DNA of 64,000 bases from Streptomyces sp. R33 (GCF_041200175.1 NZ_CP165727.1:124001-188000), one strand, 5' to 3'; positions 8,664-18,117 are shown, numbered from the stretch's first letter. Made by a program: numbers and translations. The notes: generated by a model not told the origin, from the letters alone.

Positions 8664-9104
8664 TCAGGCCTTCCTGAGCAGCTGGGTCGCCGCGCGGCCG
8701 AACATGAGGCGGGCCGTCCGGTTCAGGATGCTGTCGAAGAGGCGGGGCAGGAAGCGGATGCGCAGTTCCTCCCGCCACACCACCCGGCTGTGGCCCCCCG
8801 GGCCTGGCCGGACCTCGATCTCCGCCCAGCCCAGGACGATCCGGCCGCGCTTTTCCAACCGGCACAGGCCAGGCTCGTCGCCCACCGGCGGCCGCCAGAC
8901 CGTCACCTCCATGACGTCGTCGACGGTCACCGGTCCGACGCCCGACCGGGCCACGAAACGCGTTCCCTTGCGGGTCGGCGGCACGGTGAGGACCTCGATC
9001 CTGGTCAGCGGGACCACGTCGGCGTGGCGGGGCCATTCCGTCAGCCTGCGCCACGCCTCCGCGGGGGCGAGCGGGGGCGTGCGTTCGAGGGAAAAGGTGG
9101 GCAC
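8664..9104 (-). CDS. SRPBCC family protein
   Basis: The 146-residue protein starts at GTG (MPTFSLERTPPL). It has the START/Bet v1-type order: FSLERTPPLAPAEAWRRLTE (first strand and helix), HADVVPLTRIEVLT, GTRFVARSGVG, VDDVMEVTVWRPP, then alternating strands (RLEKRGRIVLGWAEIEV, SRVVWREELRIRF) and the long C-terminal helix LFDSILNRTARLMFG. Members bind hydrophobic ligands or act as cyclases; the ligand here is unknown. No ribosome site precedes the GTG, so the message may be leaderless. Confidence 0.75.
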   Translation of the reverse strand: MPTFSLERTPPLAPAEAWRRLTEWPRHADVVPLTRIEVLTVPPTRKGTRFVARSGVGPVTVDDVMEVTVWRPPVGDEPGLCRLEKRGRIVLGWAEIEVRPGPGGHSRVVWREELRIRFLPRLFDSILNRTARLMFGRAATQLLRKA

Positions 9105-9265
9105 GGCACGAGCGTAGGGAATCGGCGCCGTCCACTGCGTAACGACGGGAAGCAAAGCGATCCCGGACAGTCCGGTCCCGTCATAGCTGCCCAGTACAAA
9201 CCAAGCACCGCCTCATGAGGACAGCCTCTGCGGCCCATGGACCAAGCCCGGCGTAGCACGCAATT

Positions 9266-9874
9266 TCACTGACCAGCTGCATCAAGATCCGCGGCGCGCA
9301 GGGCATTGATGACGGCAGCGTACTTCGCTACGCCCTCCGGAGACTCATTCCCACGCGCGTATGCCCTACTCAGGGCCTCCGCCGTTGACGTCGCACCGCG
9401 GGCAAGCAGTTGGCGCACCATCTCCACCTGTCCGCCCGCGGCCGCCCACTCCAGAGGTGTCCAGCCCTTCATCAAACCGTTGACATCCGCCCCCCGGTCC
9501 AGAAGCAGGTCCACGATCTCCCGGCCCCGCTCCCCGTCCGGTACCACCACCAGCGGCAGCCAGCTCATCTTGCCCTGGGCACAGCTCGGGGCCCCAGCAT
9601 CGAGCAGGGCACGCACCACCGAGGTGTGCCCCCAAGTCACCGCCTGGAGCAGCGGCGTGAACTCTTCGTACTCACCTGTCTGCTGGTGCGGATCGGCCCC
9701 TGCGGCAAGGAGGAGACGCACGATCTCGACATGCCCCGCCTTTACCGCAAGCTCCAGCGCGGTACGCCGAGCCATGTCCGGAGCGTCCACCTCGACACCC
9801 CCACCCAGCAGCCGTGCCACCGCAGCCGCATCGCCATCCTCCACAGCCCGCGTCAGCTTATTCACCATGTCCAT
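9266..9874 (-). CDS. Ankyrin-repeat protein
   Basis: The 202-residue protein starts at MDMVNKLTRAVEDGD; the frame is open far upstream, but the repeat-like sequence begins here. It is a run of about five ankyrin repeats: RTALELAVKAGHVEIVRLLL, FTPLLQAVTWGHTSVVRALL, EIVDLLLDRGADVNG, WTPLEWAAAGGQVEMVRQLL. It has no signal peptide or membrane helix, so it is a cytoplasmic protein-binding scaffold. No partner gene is adjacent. A weak ribosome site makes the exact start uncertain. Confidence 0.75.
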   Translation of the reverse strand: MDMVNKLTRAVEDGDAAAVARLLGGGVEVDAPDMARRTALELAVKAGHVEIVRLLLAAGADPHQQTGEYEEFTPLLQAVTWGHTSVVRALLDAGAPSCAQGKMSWLPLVVVPDGERGREIVDLLLDRGADVNGLMKGWTPLEWAAAGGQVEMVRQLLARGATSTAEALSRAYARGNESPEGVAKYAAVINALRAADLDAAGQ

Positions 9875-10869
9875 ACCCAGATCATGCCTGGCCGGCCAAT
9901 CCACACTCACACGAACGACACCGAAACCGGCTCTGGCACTGATCTTGTGGTCTCGTGACGCAACGTCATCGGATTCCGTCATCCTGTGTGGCACGGACTC
10001 GGAGCTCCGCCATCCGGCGGGGCATATTCCGGCATTGCAGCGTCGTTCCCTTCTCGATACCGCTGCCGCCCTTCCCCATGCGGCCGGCTCTCCCGGCCTC
10101 GGAGTACTACGGCGGCTCCGCCCCGTCCCGGACCGATCAGCGGTCGATGCGCTCAGCCCCGGCAGCCTGCTGGAGACAGGCGGCAAGGCGAGGTGCGGGA
10201 CGGTTCCCGTGTTCACTGTGGTTCGCTCGATGAAGGAGGAGCCCGACTGTGTCCCTGCGGCATCGCCACGAGTACGCCGCAGGCTTTCCTCGTGGCCTCC
10301 CGGCCAGCTTTCGTAGACCGGCCCAGGAGTTTTCAGACCACCCGAAAGGATGACCTGCATACGCACCGCTACCGGCCCTGATCCGCCAGGTTCGAGCCGG
10401 AGGCACTTTAAGAGACGTAAAACGCCGGTTCCTCGCGTACTCCTCTCCATCACGCTCGCCGGGCCCGCCCCATCTGGCAGTACTGGTCACGACCCGGCTT
10501 TGTCAGGGCCGCTCTCACCCTCCCCGGCATCACCGGAACAGGCTGCCCTCAGCTTCAACCCGACTGTTGCGACAGCGGGTTGGTGCAGGTCTTCCACCTC
10601 CAGTCGAACCAACAGCGCCTCACGGCGCAAACAAGATCAGTGCCAGGGCCCCGAAACCTCAGCGGAAAACGACACCGACCTACACCAACAAAACGACACC
10701 CCCACTCAGCAACTGCGACCAGTGACGATCCCTCTCGCACCCAGTGCAGAACCCTGTCGCCAACCACTGCAGAACACACGCCGCTCATCAAGCAAGCCAG
10801 GCAACGTGCTTTGTATCCAGCACAGATTCAGTGAAGCGGGCACAGCCGCGACTCGCTCAGTCGGTGCCG
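9875..10869. other. No confident gene
   Basis: About 1 kb without a recognisable gene on either strand. Part of it (about 10600-10850) is richer in A and has repeated ACACC/AACGACACC words, lower in GC than its surroundings. The open frames lack ribosome sites and look like high-GC shadows. Confidence 0.4.
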
Positions 10870-11375
10870 GTGGGGCCGGATCGCAGGCGAGGTGCGGGCG
10901 ATCCACTGGAAACCGGCCGTATCCGCCAGGCGCGCCACCAGCGGGGAAGGGTAGAGGCCGACGACGCGGCCGTGGGCCTACCTACGGCAAAGCCCACGCC
11001 GCAGCCCTCCGCGGCGACCGGGCGCCTGCCCCCGACCTGGACGCCGAAGGCCGGCGGATCTTCGACGCGGCCGGATCGCATGAGCAGACCTCCGACTACG
11101 CCGTCTCTGGTGGCGCCTGAACGTCTTCCGCTCCCTGCTCCTGGCCCGCCTCGGCGAAGAACACGCCGCGACCGACGCCCAAGACCAGGCCCTCGCCGAA
11201 CTCCCGCCAGCCTGCCTCGCTTCGCCACCCACGTGGAGCTGCACCGAGGGCTGATGCTCGCCCGCTCCGGCGACCGGGCAGGCGGCATCGCGCACGCCAC
11301 CGCCGCCATGGACGACCTGCCACCGAGAAGCACAGCCTCACCCTGCGCATGCTCATGAACGAGATCCGAGCCTGA
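10870..11375 (+). pseudogene. XRE-family regulator, C-terminal remnant with frameshifts
   Basis: Plus-strand frames read TYGKAHAAALRGDRAP, AGSHEQTSDYAVS, then shifted WWRLNVFRSLLLARLGEEHA, then shifted LPRFATHVELHRGLMLARS and finally shifted EKHSLTLRMLMNEIRA-stop. This is the TPR-like C-terminal part of Streptomyces XRE regulators (DNA-binding N-terminus, helical C-terminus). At least three frameshifts (near 11105, 11215 and 11325) and no helix-turn-helix upstream show a dead fragment. Confidence 0.65.
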
Positions 11376-11421
11376 CCCAGCCATGGCCGCGGGCCAGCCC
11401 TTTGCCTGGCACCATGCGGAG

Positions 11422-11880
11422 ATGACCATCGCCATAGCCTTCTTCGTTGCACCGGACGATGCCACGGCCGCCGCAACGCGAAATCGCGGCCCCGGGGATA
11501 CCATGCCATCCGTGGTCTGCAAGAACTTCTACCCAGACGACGCCGTCGTCGAATGGGAGATGTACCTGGAGGCTCCCTCTCCCGACCTCCCGCCCTGGGA
11601 TGTACTCAACCAGCGGTCCTGGCCCCATTACGTCGCGCCTGCGGTCAACGACGGCTCCGGCGTCTTCGTCGTCTCCGCGCAACTGACCCATAACCTCGCC
11701 GAAGCGACACCCAGCCAGCTGTGCGGGCTCTCGGACCGCTGGACCGCGCGGCTTCGGGATGAAGACGGCGACGAGATGACCGACGACGACCCCCTGAGGG
11801 TCCTCACTGGCGTAGCGGGGCTGGCACAGCGGGCTGTTCGCAGCGCCGGCGACCTCAGGCTCTACTGCTGGCACTGCTGA
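11422..11880 (+). CDS. Hypothetical protein
   Basis: The 152-residue protein starts at MTIAIAFFVAPDDA, with GCGGAG just upstream. It is acidic, soluble and has no signal peptide (VVCKNFYPDDAVVEWEMY; TARLRDEDGDEMTDDDP). It resembles the small uncharacterised actinobacterial proteins that score or bind peptides, but I do not recognise a family. The C-terminus ends YCWHC. It is followed by a weak terminator. Confidence 0.65.
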   Translation: MTIAIAFFVAPDDATAAATRNRGPGDTMPSVVCKNFYPDDAVVEWEMYLEAPSPDLPPWDVLNQRSWPHYVAPAVNDGSGVFVVSAQLTHNLAEATPSQLCGLSDRWTARLRDEDGDEMTDDDPLRVLTGVAGLAQRAVRSAGDLRLYCWHC

Positions 11881-11901
11881 CGCACAACACACATCTCACT
11901 C

Positions 11902-11924
11902 TTTTCGGGAGATACCCCCTCCCG
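11902..11924. terminator. Possible terminator of the preceding gene
   Basis: CGGGAG (11906-11911) pairs with CTCCCG (11919-11924) around a 7-base loop, 25 bases after the stop codon, preceded by CTTTT. The stem is short. Confidence 0.35.
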
Positions 11925-12365
11925 CGGCGGTGGTGCCCTCCACACCAGGACGGCCCGCACGGTCGCGGGCAGGACGCCGGCCCGAGTGATGGCGGTGATG
12001 GGGACCAGGTACCGGGCGGTGGTGACGGTGCGGCCGGTGCCAACCCTGCACGAACCCTGAGCCGGCCGTTGGGCTCGCCCTCGTCCAGCTCGGAGCGCGC
12101 CCAGGCCGGAGGCCGCAGCCCGACTCCCGGACCGCAGCGGATCGTCGCCATCGTCGTATCTTCCTCGCTCTCCTTCAACCGCCCCGACCCGGGGCCGTGC
12201 TGGAGAGCCTGCAGGGGTACCCCTTGGCCGCGGTCTAACGGTCGCCCCTCGCAAAGCAGGTCAAGGAGAAATGTGGAGTGCGCGGCTGTGGGGTCGACCT
12301 GGTCAGGGGGCAGCGGCCGGGTTCGTCACCGTCGATCCAGCGGTAGTGGGAGTCGCACGAGCAGG
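11925..12365. other. No confident gene
   Basis: A minus-strand frame starting near 12150 (MATIRCGPGVGLRPP, ARSELDEGEPNGRLRV) looks protein-like at first but runs into arginine/proline-rich sequence and may be a frameshifted small gene. Another minus-strand ATG near 12373 opens a 44-codon frame rich in Cys (MTCSCDSHYRW); too short to judge. Confidence 0.3.
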
Positions 12366-12553
12366 TCATCGCCCAGCCGTTACATGATGTTGTCCGTGCC
12401 TGCGCCTGCCAGCGACAACGGGAGGGCGGCCCACTCGGGGCGCTGCGCCTTCAGCAGTGATCGGACCAGCGTCTCGTCGACCGGGATCTCATTCTCGTGA
12501 AGCGTTACGTGGGAAGTCTCATCGCGGATGGAACCGCGCGCCAGTGACTTCAT
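12366..12553 (-). pseudogene. Aminoglycoside phosphotransferase, N-terminal remnant with nonsense codon
   Basis: The minus strand reads VTLHENEIPVDETLVRSLLK, AQRPEWAALPLSLAGAGTDN, IM, stop (TAA), then RLGDDLLVRLP. This is the N-terminal lobe of an APH-type kinase; the family has Tyr (TAC or TAT) where the TAA stands (NxMYRLGDDLxVRLP), so a single base change created the stop. The kinase core is absent: sequence beyond 12366 is unrelated. It is a dead resistance-type gene. Confidence 0.7.
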
Positions 12554-12606
12554 CAACGTCGGAGTAGCCAGCGTGAGATGGGGCTGAGCACACGACGACC
12601 GCGCCG

Positions 12607-13074
12607 TCACTCCATGCGGCCCCTGGCCGTGCGGAGCAGGTCGAGGGCGGAGGCGACGGTGACCTCCGATCCGTCGATCCGGTTGCTGTAGCCCGCGATG
12701 CGCAGGCAGTGGCCGTGGTACGGACCCCCGATGACCACACGTCCGTTGTCGTCGATCTTGTACGCGTCGGCGTCGATCTCCGGCGCGGGCTGCGATTTCG
12801 GCTCGGTGCAGTACGTCCCGGCGGTGTCCGACCTGAAGGACACCGTCCAAAAATCCTGGGGGGACTTCGGGGGCCGGTAGCGGCACTCGAACCCGTTCGG
12901 TCCTTCCGAGCCCGCCGCCACGAGCGGAACGCCGACCGACTTCTCCACCACGGCCTTGGGCAGCATGTCGCAGGGGCGTTTCCACGAGACGGGCGCCTCG
13001 TCGCCGCCGCTGCCGCACCCGGTGAGCACGAGCAATGCGCCCATCGCCAAGGCACTCACCCGACGCCCGGTCAA
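12607..13074 (-). CDS. Secreted lipoprotein
   Basis: The 155-residue protein probably starts at TTG (MTGRRVSALAMGALLVLTGC), five bases after a GAGG. Residues 1-20 are a typical lipoprotein signal ending in the lipobox LTGC, with Cys20 the lipidated residue, followed by GSGGDEAPVSWKRPCDMLPK. The mature part (VVEKSVGVPLVA, ECRYRPPKSPQDFWTVSF, IDDNGRVVIGG) resembles the DUF3558-like substrate-associated lipoproteins of Streptomyces. Attached to the outer face of the membrane. Function unknown; gene intact. Confidence 0.75.
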   Translation of the reverse strand: MTGRRVSALAMGALLVLTGCGSGGDEAPVSWKRPCDMLPKAVVEKSVGVPLVAAGSEGPNGFECRYRPPKSPQDFWTVSFRSDTAGTYCTEPKSQPAPEIDADAYKIDDNGRVVIGGPYHGHCLRIAGYSNRIDGSEVTVASALDLLRTARGRME

Positions 13075-13131
13075 AGCGCCTCGCGTATCGAACGGCCGTC
13101 CGGGCACACGGTGTTCCGGAGGTTCGTAGCC

Positions 13132-13293
13132 ATGGTCCCCCTGCTTCTGGTCCGGCTGCTCACACTGATTCTCTTCGGCGCCGGATTCGCGGTCAAGATC
13201 CTGTGGTGGGTCGCGATCGCCGTCCTGGCCATCTGACTGCTCGGCTTCGCGGCCCGTCCGAAGGGGAGCAGCGGCCGCTGGTACCGCTGGTAG
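13132..13293 (+). pseudogene. Streptomyces small 'hydrophobic protein' with in-frame TGA
   Basis: The reading MVPLLLVRLLTLILFGAGFA, VKILWWVAIAVLAI, stop (TGA at 13234-13236), LLGFAARPKGSSGRWYRW matches the conserved 50-55-residue membrane protein of Streptomyces, which ends WYRW and has Trp at the position of the stop (TGG to TGA). GGAGG lies upstream of the ATG. Apart from that codon the gene is complete, so the loss is either recent or readthrough occurs. Confidence 0.7.
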
Positions 13294-13445
13294 TGCGCGG
13301 CCTGCACCCGGAGTTGAGGCGGTGCGTTCTTCCCAAGCCGCCACCGGGCAGGGCACCGGAAGGGGGTCCGGTATGGCCCCTGGTCCGCGCGGTTTGTGTG
13401 ACGACGCAGCTCAGTTGGCGAATGGTGTCGGCGTACGCTTCAAAG

Positions 13446-15191
13446 TGGCCCTGGCAAGATTTCCGTGAAGCTGGGGTGTGCGACTGTCTGTCGGTGACAC
13501 TCCGTTACTGGTAGTTGCGTCGGAGTATGGCCATGTGGATGACGCGGTGGCGGAGCAGTGGGACTCCGGCGCGGCCGGCCATGATCCGTTTCTGAAGCTT
13601 GAGGTCGGTGATGCGGCCTTCGTTGACGCCGGAGCTGAACGGGGTGGTGATGCCCTGCACGACGGCGGGCTGGTCCTCCCGGATGGCGCTGGCCAGGCTG
13701 GCCAGGGGCGGGAGGCGTGATTGTGTGAGGTGTTCGAGCCAAGCCGGTAGCGGGGCGGCGTCGCGGGTGTCGAGCATGGCGGCGAACTGGCGCACCAGAT
13801 CGTGGGTGCGGTCCAGTTCCGGGCAGTGCTCGAACAGCCGGCGGAGTCCCTCGGAGGCATGCAGGCTGCGTCGGGAGGGTGTGGTGGTGATCCATCGGGC
13901 GACTTTGCGGGGCGATGGGGGTCGCTCGCGCGGCGTGTCGATCGGCAGGCCTCGACGCAGCGGTGCGACGGCCATCTTGATCCGCTGGTAGTGGCCGCGG
14001 TAGCCCTTGGCGAGGAGTTCTTGGTGCAGAACCGTGGCGTTGTGCTCGCCTTCTTCCCAGCGTTGTTGCAGGTGCTCCAGGTAGGGGTCGAGTTTGGTGG
14101 GTCGGCGGGGCCGGGTGTTTCGTACGCATTCCTGCCAGGTGGCTGCTCGGGCGTACTTGCTCACGGTGCGGCGGTTCAAGCCCAGCTCGCGGGCTATGGC
14201 GTTGAGCGATCGGCCGGTGCCGGTCACCGCGTGCACGGCCTCGAACAGTCGCTTCGCATGGCGTCGGGCCGGGGTATCGGCCTCGTCGGACGGTCTCACA
14301 GGCTCGGCCTGTGACGGCGCTGCTTCGGGCTCGGGCACCGCAGCCGGAAGACAGCCGCGGTGGGCGGCGGCGATGTCCCCGACCCGCTTCGACAGCCCCT
14401 GCCACAGGTGAAAGCGGTCGCTGACCTGCACCGCCTCCGGAGCGCCCTCGGTGATGCCCTGTCGGTAGACCAGCGAACCGTCCCGGCAGACGACCTCAAC
14501 ACCGGGGTGCGTCCGCAGCCAGGCGGCCAGTTGCTCCGCCTCGCGTCCCTCCCACAGCTCGATCGGCAACCGGGTCCCCGCATCCACCAGCAGGGTGCCG
14601 TAGACGTCCGCATACAGCGCGAAGTCGTCCACGCCCAGGACCCGCGGCGTCGCAGCCTGCGGAAGAGGTAGACGCATCAGGTGGAACAGCACGCTGGTCC
14701 GCGACATCGGCACCTTCAGGATCTGCAGCAATCGGGCGCCGCCGCGACCGGCGAGCAGCACGCCGGCCATCTCCACCAGATGCTGCAGCAGAGGGCTCCG
14801 GCGCCGGTAGCGCCCGGTCAGCCCCTCGACCTGCTCGGCGAACGTCCGCCGGCCGCAGCCCGGGCTGTCACAGAACAACCGCCGCACGGAAAGTTCGATC
14901 AGCACCGGACGCCCACCGACAGCCACATCGGCCAGCGTGCGGCAGTAGCGGCTGTGCAACCGCGCGGAACCGCGGCCGCAGTCCGGACAGACCACCGTCG
15001 ATTCGCGCGTGCAGGCCGCAACGCGGACCACGCCGCCATCCACCCACACCCGCTCCACCCGCACCGCACCGAGGTGCGGAGACACAATCCGTACGAGGTC
15101 ATCACACTTGCCGACTGTCCCGCTGCCCATGACGGAGCGTCACGGGCGCACGGTGGCACACCCCAGCTTCACGGAAATCTTGCCAGGGCCA
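13446..15191. mobile_element. ISL3-family insertion sequence
   Basis: Perfect 36-bp inverted repeats (13446-13481 and 15156-15191, outer end TGGCCCTGGCAAGATTTCC) bound one transposase gene. Weaker similarity (TGTCGGCGTAC at 13426-13436 and its complement at 15201-15211) continues outside the perfect part. No 8-bp target duplication can be found at either boundary, so the flanks have been rearranged. Confidence 0.8.
13505..15130 (-). CDS. ISL3-family transposase, complete
   Basis: The 541-residue protein has the full ISL3 architecture: N-terminal zinc-binding part (VVCPDCGRGSARLHSRY and FCDSPGCGRRTF), helix-turn-helix segments (FAEQVEGLTGRYRRRSPLLQ, SLNAIARELGLNRRTVSKYA) and the DDE core: VLGVDDFALYADVYG, VVCRDGSLVYRQG and the C-terminal FSSGVNEGRITDLKLQKR. 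Length and ends look normal for the family, so it may be active and able to mobilise related deleted copies such as 60218-61620. Confidence 0.9.
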   Translation of the reverse strand: MGSGTVGKCDDLVRIVSPHLGAVRVERVWVDGGVVRVAACTRESTVVCPDCGRGSARLHSRYCRTLADVAVGGRPVLIELSVRRLFCDSPGCGRRTFAEQVEGLTGRYRRRSPLLQHLVEMAGVLLAGRGGARLLQILKVPMSRTSVLFHLMRLPLPQAATPRVLGVDDFALYADVYGTLLVDAGTRLPIELWEGREAEQLAAWLRTHPGVEVVCRDGSLVYRQGITEGAPEAVQVSDRFHLWQGLSKRVGDIAAAHRGCLPAAVPEPEAAPSQAEPVRPSDEADTPARRHAKRLFEAVHAVTGTGRSLNAIARELGLNRRTVSKYARAATWQECVRNTRPRRPTKLDPYLEHLQQRWEEGEHNATVLHQELLAKGYRGHYQRIKMAVAPLRRGLPIDTPRERPPSPRKVARWITTTPSRRSLHASEGLRRLFEHCPELDRTHDLVRQFAAMLDTRDAAPLPAWLEHLTQSRLPPLASLASAIREDQPAVVQGITTPFSSGVNEGRITDLKLQKRIMAGRAGVPLLRHRVIHMAILRRNYQ

Positions 15192-15262
15192 TGTTCGGGT
15201 GTACGCCGACAGCACGGTGCCATTGCCGAGGCCATCACGGTCAACCACCTGGAAAGGGCGCG

Positions 15263-16073
15263 ATGTTAGACACCGAAGGCGTGGGCGTCTTCCTCGGGAT
15301 GGACGTCGGCAAGACCGCCCACCACGGTCACGGGCTCACCCCGGCCGGGAAGAAGGTCTTCGACAAGCCGATGCCCAACAGCGAACCGAAGCTGCGGGCC
15401 GTCTTCGACAAACTCAAAGCCAAGTTCGGCACCGTCCTGGTCATCGTGGACCAGCCCGCATCCATAGGCGCCCTGCCTCTGACCGTCGCCCGCGACGCCG
15501 GCTGCCAGGTCGCCTACCTGCCCGGACTCGCGATGCGACGGATCGCCGACCTCTATCAAGGCGAGGCGAAGACCGATGCGCGCTGGAGCTGACCAACGAG
15601 ATCACCCCCGAGCTCACGGTGCTGACCGGCTTCGACCAGGACCTCGCCGCAGAGGCCACCCGCACCTCCAATCGGATACGCGGTCTGCTCACCCAGTTCC
15701 ACCCCAGCCTCGAGCGGGTCCTGGGCCCGCGGCTGGACCACCCCGCCGTCACCTGGTTCCCCACCGCCGCCCACCTCGCCTCCTACGCCGGCCTCGCCCC
15801 CACGACCAGGCCGTCCGGGACCTCGATCCACGGCGAACCCGCACCCAGAGGAGGAAACCGGCAGCTCAAACGCGCCATGTTCCTCTCCGCCTTCGCCTGC
15901 ATGAACGCTGCCCCGGCCTCCCGCACCTACTACGACCGACAAAGAGCCCGGGCAAAACCCACACCCAAGCCCTCCTCCGCCTCGCCCGCCTACGCATCCG
16001 TGTCCTGTTCGCGATGCTCCGAGACGGCACGTTCTACGAGTCAAGAACCTGCACCGTCACCCTCGCCGCATGA
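15263..16073 (+). pseudogene. IS110-family transposase, internally deleted
   Basis: A good start (ATG after GGAAAGG) opens the RuvC-like DEDD domain: VFLGMDVGKTAHHGHGLTP, VLVIVDQPASIGALPL, AYLPGLAMRRIADLYQGEAK, TDAR. The frame then breaks near 15588. A second frame reads LTNEITPELTVLTGFDQDLA, TSNRIRGLLTQFHPSLERVL and, after HPAVT, jumps to the transposase_20 tail WFPTAAHLASYAGLAP, RGGNRQLKRAMFLSAFAC. A third frame gives the tail RIRVLFAMLRDGT. Two deletions and a late shift make it non-functional. Confidence 0.8.
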
Positions 16074-16088
16074 CCTTCTCAAATCGCT

Positions 16089-16597
16089 TCAAACTCGGCA
16101 CCAGGTCCTTGGCGAAAGACATAGAGACACCCCCAACGGAACTGCTGAGGCTGGCGTGAGACGGCCCCGCCGAGTGCGGCGAGGCCAGAGCACGGCTACG
16201 GTGAACGGCCTGTCCGCGGACTGGCCGCTGCTGTCGCTCGTCACGACCGTGATGGTGTCGGTGGCGCTGCCGCAGAAGCCATGGGGTGCGCCGATGGCGG
16301 TGATTTCGCCCCGGCTGTTGTTGAGCGTCGCGACGACCGCCGCGCTGGCCAGGTCGATGTTGGGGTCCGAGACCTTGACGCAGTACACGCCCGCCTGATT
16401 GGTGCCGGTCCCCCGGGTCACGACGTCGACGTTCTTGGATCCGAGAAGCGACGCGGTGCCACTGACCTTCGCGGCGGCGCGAGCGTACGGGCCTCCATGC
16501 CGGCGGCTGCGGCAGTACCGGACAGAACGACCAGTGACGTCACGGCGCCAAGGGCAAGGGCGACCACTCGGCTGGAACTGGAGGCAGACAATCGCAT
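16089..16597 (-). pseudogene. Secreted protein with frameshift after the signal peptide
   Basis: Residues 1-34 (MRLSASSSSRVVALALGAVT, SLVVLSGTAAAAG) form a signal peptide. One frame later (shift near 16490) the sequence continues GPYARAAAKVSGTASLLGSK, VDVVTRGTGTNQAGVYCVKV, ASAAVVATLNNSRGEITAIG, ending in SADRPFTVAVL. This is a small exported Streptomyces protein of unknown function. The 3' end runs into the neighbouring IS110 remnant. A sequencing error cannot be excluded for the single shift. Confidence 0.6.
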
Positions 16598-16659
16598 GTG
16601 CCTGCTTCTTTCTCGGCCACGAGCACGCTGAAGAAGCGGAAGGTGGCCCGACTCCTGCC

Positions 16660-16767
16660 GCACGGCGCCAGTCCCGCGAAGTCGGCCGGGGCGCGACCGC
16701 GTCGTGGACGGTGCTGGCCGACCCTGAGGGCGACGAGTTCTGCGTCCTGGCGTCCCACCGGGCCTGA
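16660..16767 (+). pseudogene. VOC (glyoxalase-like) protein, C-terminal remnant
   Basis: The plus strand ends ATASWTVLADPEGDEFCVLA, the usual final strand of vicinal-oxygen-chelate proteins, where the Glu of DPEGNEFC is a metal ligand. Only about 35 codons remain. Confidence 0.6.
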
Positions 16768-16786
16768 GGCCGCCCGAGGCGGTGGC

Positions 16787-17470
16787 TCATGACCGGTACG
16801 GATGACCCCGGCGGTGCTGCTGCGCGGCCCCGACCGCACGCCTCGCAGCCCGGAAACGGTGTACGGCCCAGCCCACACTGAGCACAGCGGCCGTCCAGAC
16901 GATGGCCTCGGCGACAACGATCGCCGGGGTCACGGTGAGATGCGGCCGGGGCGGCAGAAGGACCATCTGCACGGCGGCGCCCACCGGAACCGTCAACGCG
17001 GCGAGCAGGCCTACCAGTCCGGGCCGCCTGATGGACGCGCCCACCACACCCAGGACCGACCCGAGGACCAGACCTGCCGCCCACCATCTGATCATGTCCA
17101 TCGCGTAGAAGGAGAGCGGGTCCCCCAGGACGAAGGCGTCCGTCACGTAGTACGCACCCGTGGCCGCGATCAGCGACACGGCCCCGGCCAGGGCCCCTTG
17201 GGCCCTGGCCCCCACCCGCCAGCCGACGGCCACCGCCAGCGCGGCCCAGGACCAGCCGGAATCCATCAGCAGGCTGAGGACCTTCGCGGCACCGGCCCAG
17301 ACGGTGCCAGCGAGGGGGACTCCGAGGGCCACGTACGGCGACGAAAGTGCGTTCATGAGCGAGGTGGCCGCCCCGAACCCCACCCCGGCCGCGATACCCC
17401 TCAACACGACGGCCTCAATATGATCTTCATACGGGAGACGATATCCGGCCTGCCCGTAGCGACCGCGCAT
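16787..17470 (-). CDS. Integral membrane protein
   Basis: The 227-residue protein from ATG 17470 (MRGRYGQAGYRLPYEDHIEA) has about six hydrophobic segments: VVLRGIAAGVGFGAA, WSWAALAVAVGWRVG, GALAGAVSLIAATGAYYVTD, WWAAGLVLGSVLGVVG, GLLAALTVPVGAAVQMVLL and IVWTAAVLSVGWAVHRF. It looks like the DUF6518-type Streptomyces membrane family, but I am unsure. No operon partner. The frame is open further upstream, so the start is tentative. Confidence 0.6.
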   Translation of the reverse strand: MRGRYGQAGYRLPYEDHIEAVVLRGIAAGVGFGAATSLMNALSSPYVALGVPLAGTVWAGAAKVLSLLMDSGWSWAALAVAVGWRVGARAQGALAGAVSLIAATGAYYVTDAFVLGDPLSFYAMDMIRWWAAGLVLGSVLGVVGASIRRPGLVGLLAALTVPVGAAVQMVLLPPRPHLTVTPAIVVAEAIVWTAAVLSVGWAVHRFRAARRAVGAAQQHRRGHPYRS

Positions 17471-18117
17471 CCTCTGCGACCGGATCCTCACCCGTCCCGT
17501 TCGCCCCAGCCGAACAGCTCGTCCGCCGGTGCGTTGACCCGAAGGATGGCGGATCGGTCTCAACGGAGCGGGCAGGCCAGTGTCAGCCGATGGATTCGGG
17601 TATGCCGCAGCGCCCAGCCCGGCGAACCGGGTGCCTCTGCCCGGTGCGGTCGCGAAGATCACCGACGGTAACCGGCAGTGGCGCAAGACGCGCCGGTCCA
17701 CTGCGGTCTGCGCCAGCCTGGTGGCCGCGGGTGCCCTTGCCGCCGTGTTCAGTTCGCTTCCGGGCGTCGCCGTCTTCGTCGCCGTGGCGGTCCGCTCTGG
17801 AACGGACGGTCGTCACGCGACCGGTCTGCCGCAACCGACACGCTCCTGAAGCGGAAATGGCTGATCCTGTGATCTCAACTCAGAACGGGCCTAGTCCCGC
17901 AACCCGCCCCGACCTCGCACCGCCCTCCACCGCACCATCAACCACCGGCCGAACGCACAGGCCCGACCGCCGCCCCCTGGGGGCCGGGGCGGATATCGCG
18001 GACCACTGACCGGCCATCACCGGCCGAGCCGCTTCACCGGCGTCTGGCGAGCACCGCTCACGCCGGACGCCGCAACCCGCCCTGACCAGCTAGTCAACCG
18101 CTCCGGGCGGCATGCTC
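17471..18117. other. No confident gene
   Basis: About 640 bases. One plus-strand frame (17580-17847) contains a hydrophobic stretch (VCASLVAAGALAAVFSSLPG) but has no family signature, no ribosome site and arginine-rich flanks. I would not call a gene. Confidence 0.4.

Noticed and set aside
12380..13018. Long minus-strand frame overlapping the lipoprotein gene
   Set aside because: The lipoprotein frame has a signal peptide, lipobox and natural composition; this frame is its shadow. Only its last 60 codons are meaningful, as the phosphotransferase remnant.
13970..14420. Plus-strand frames inside the ISL3 element
   Set aside because: They are antisense shadows of the transposase gene.
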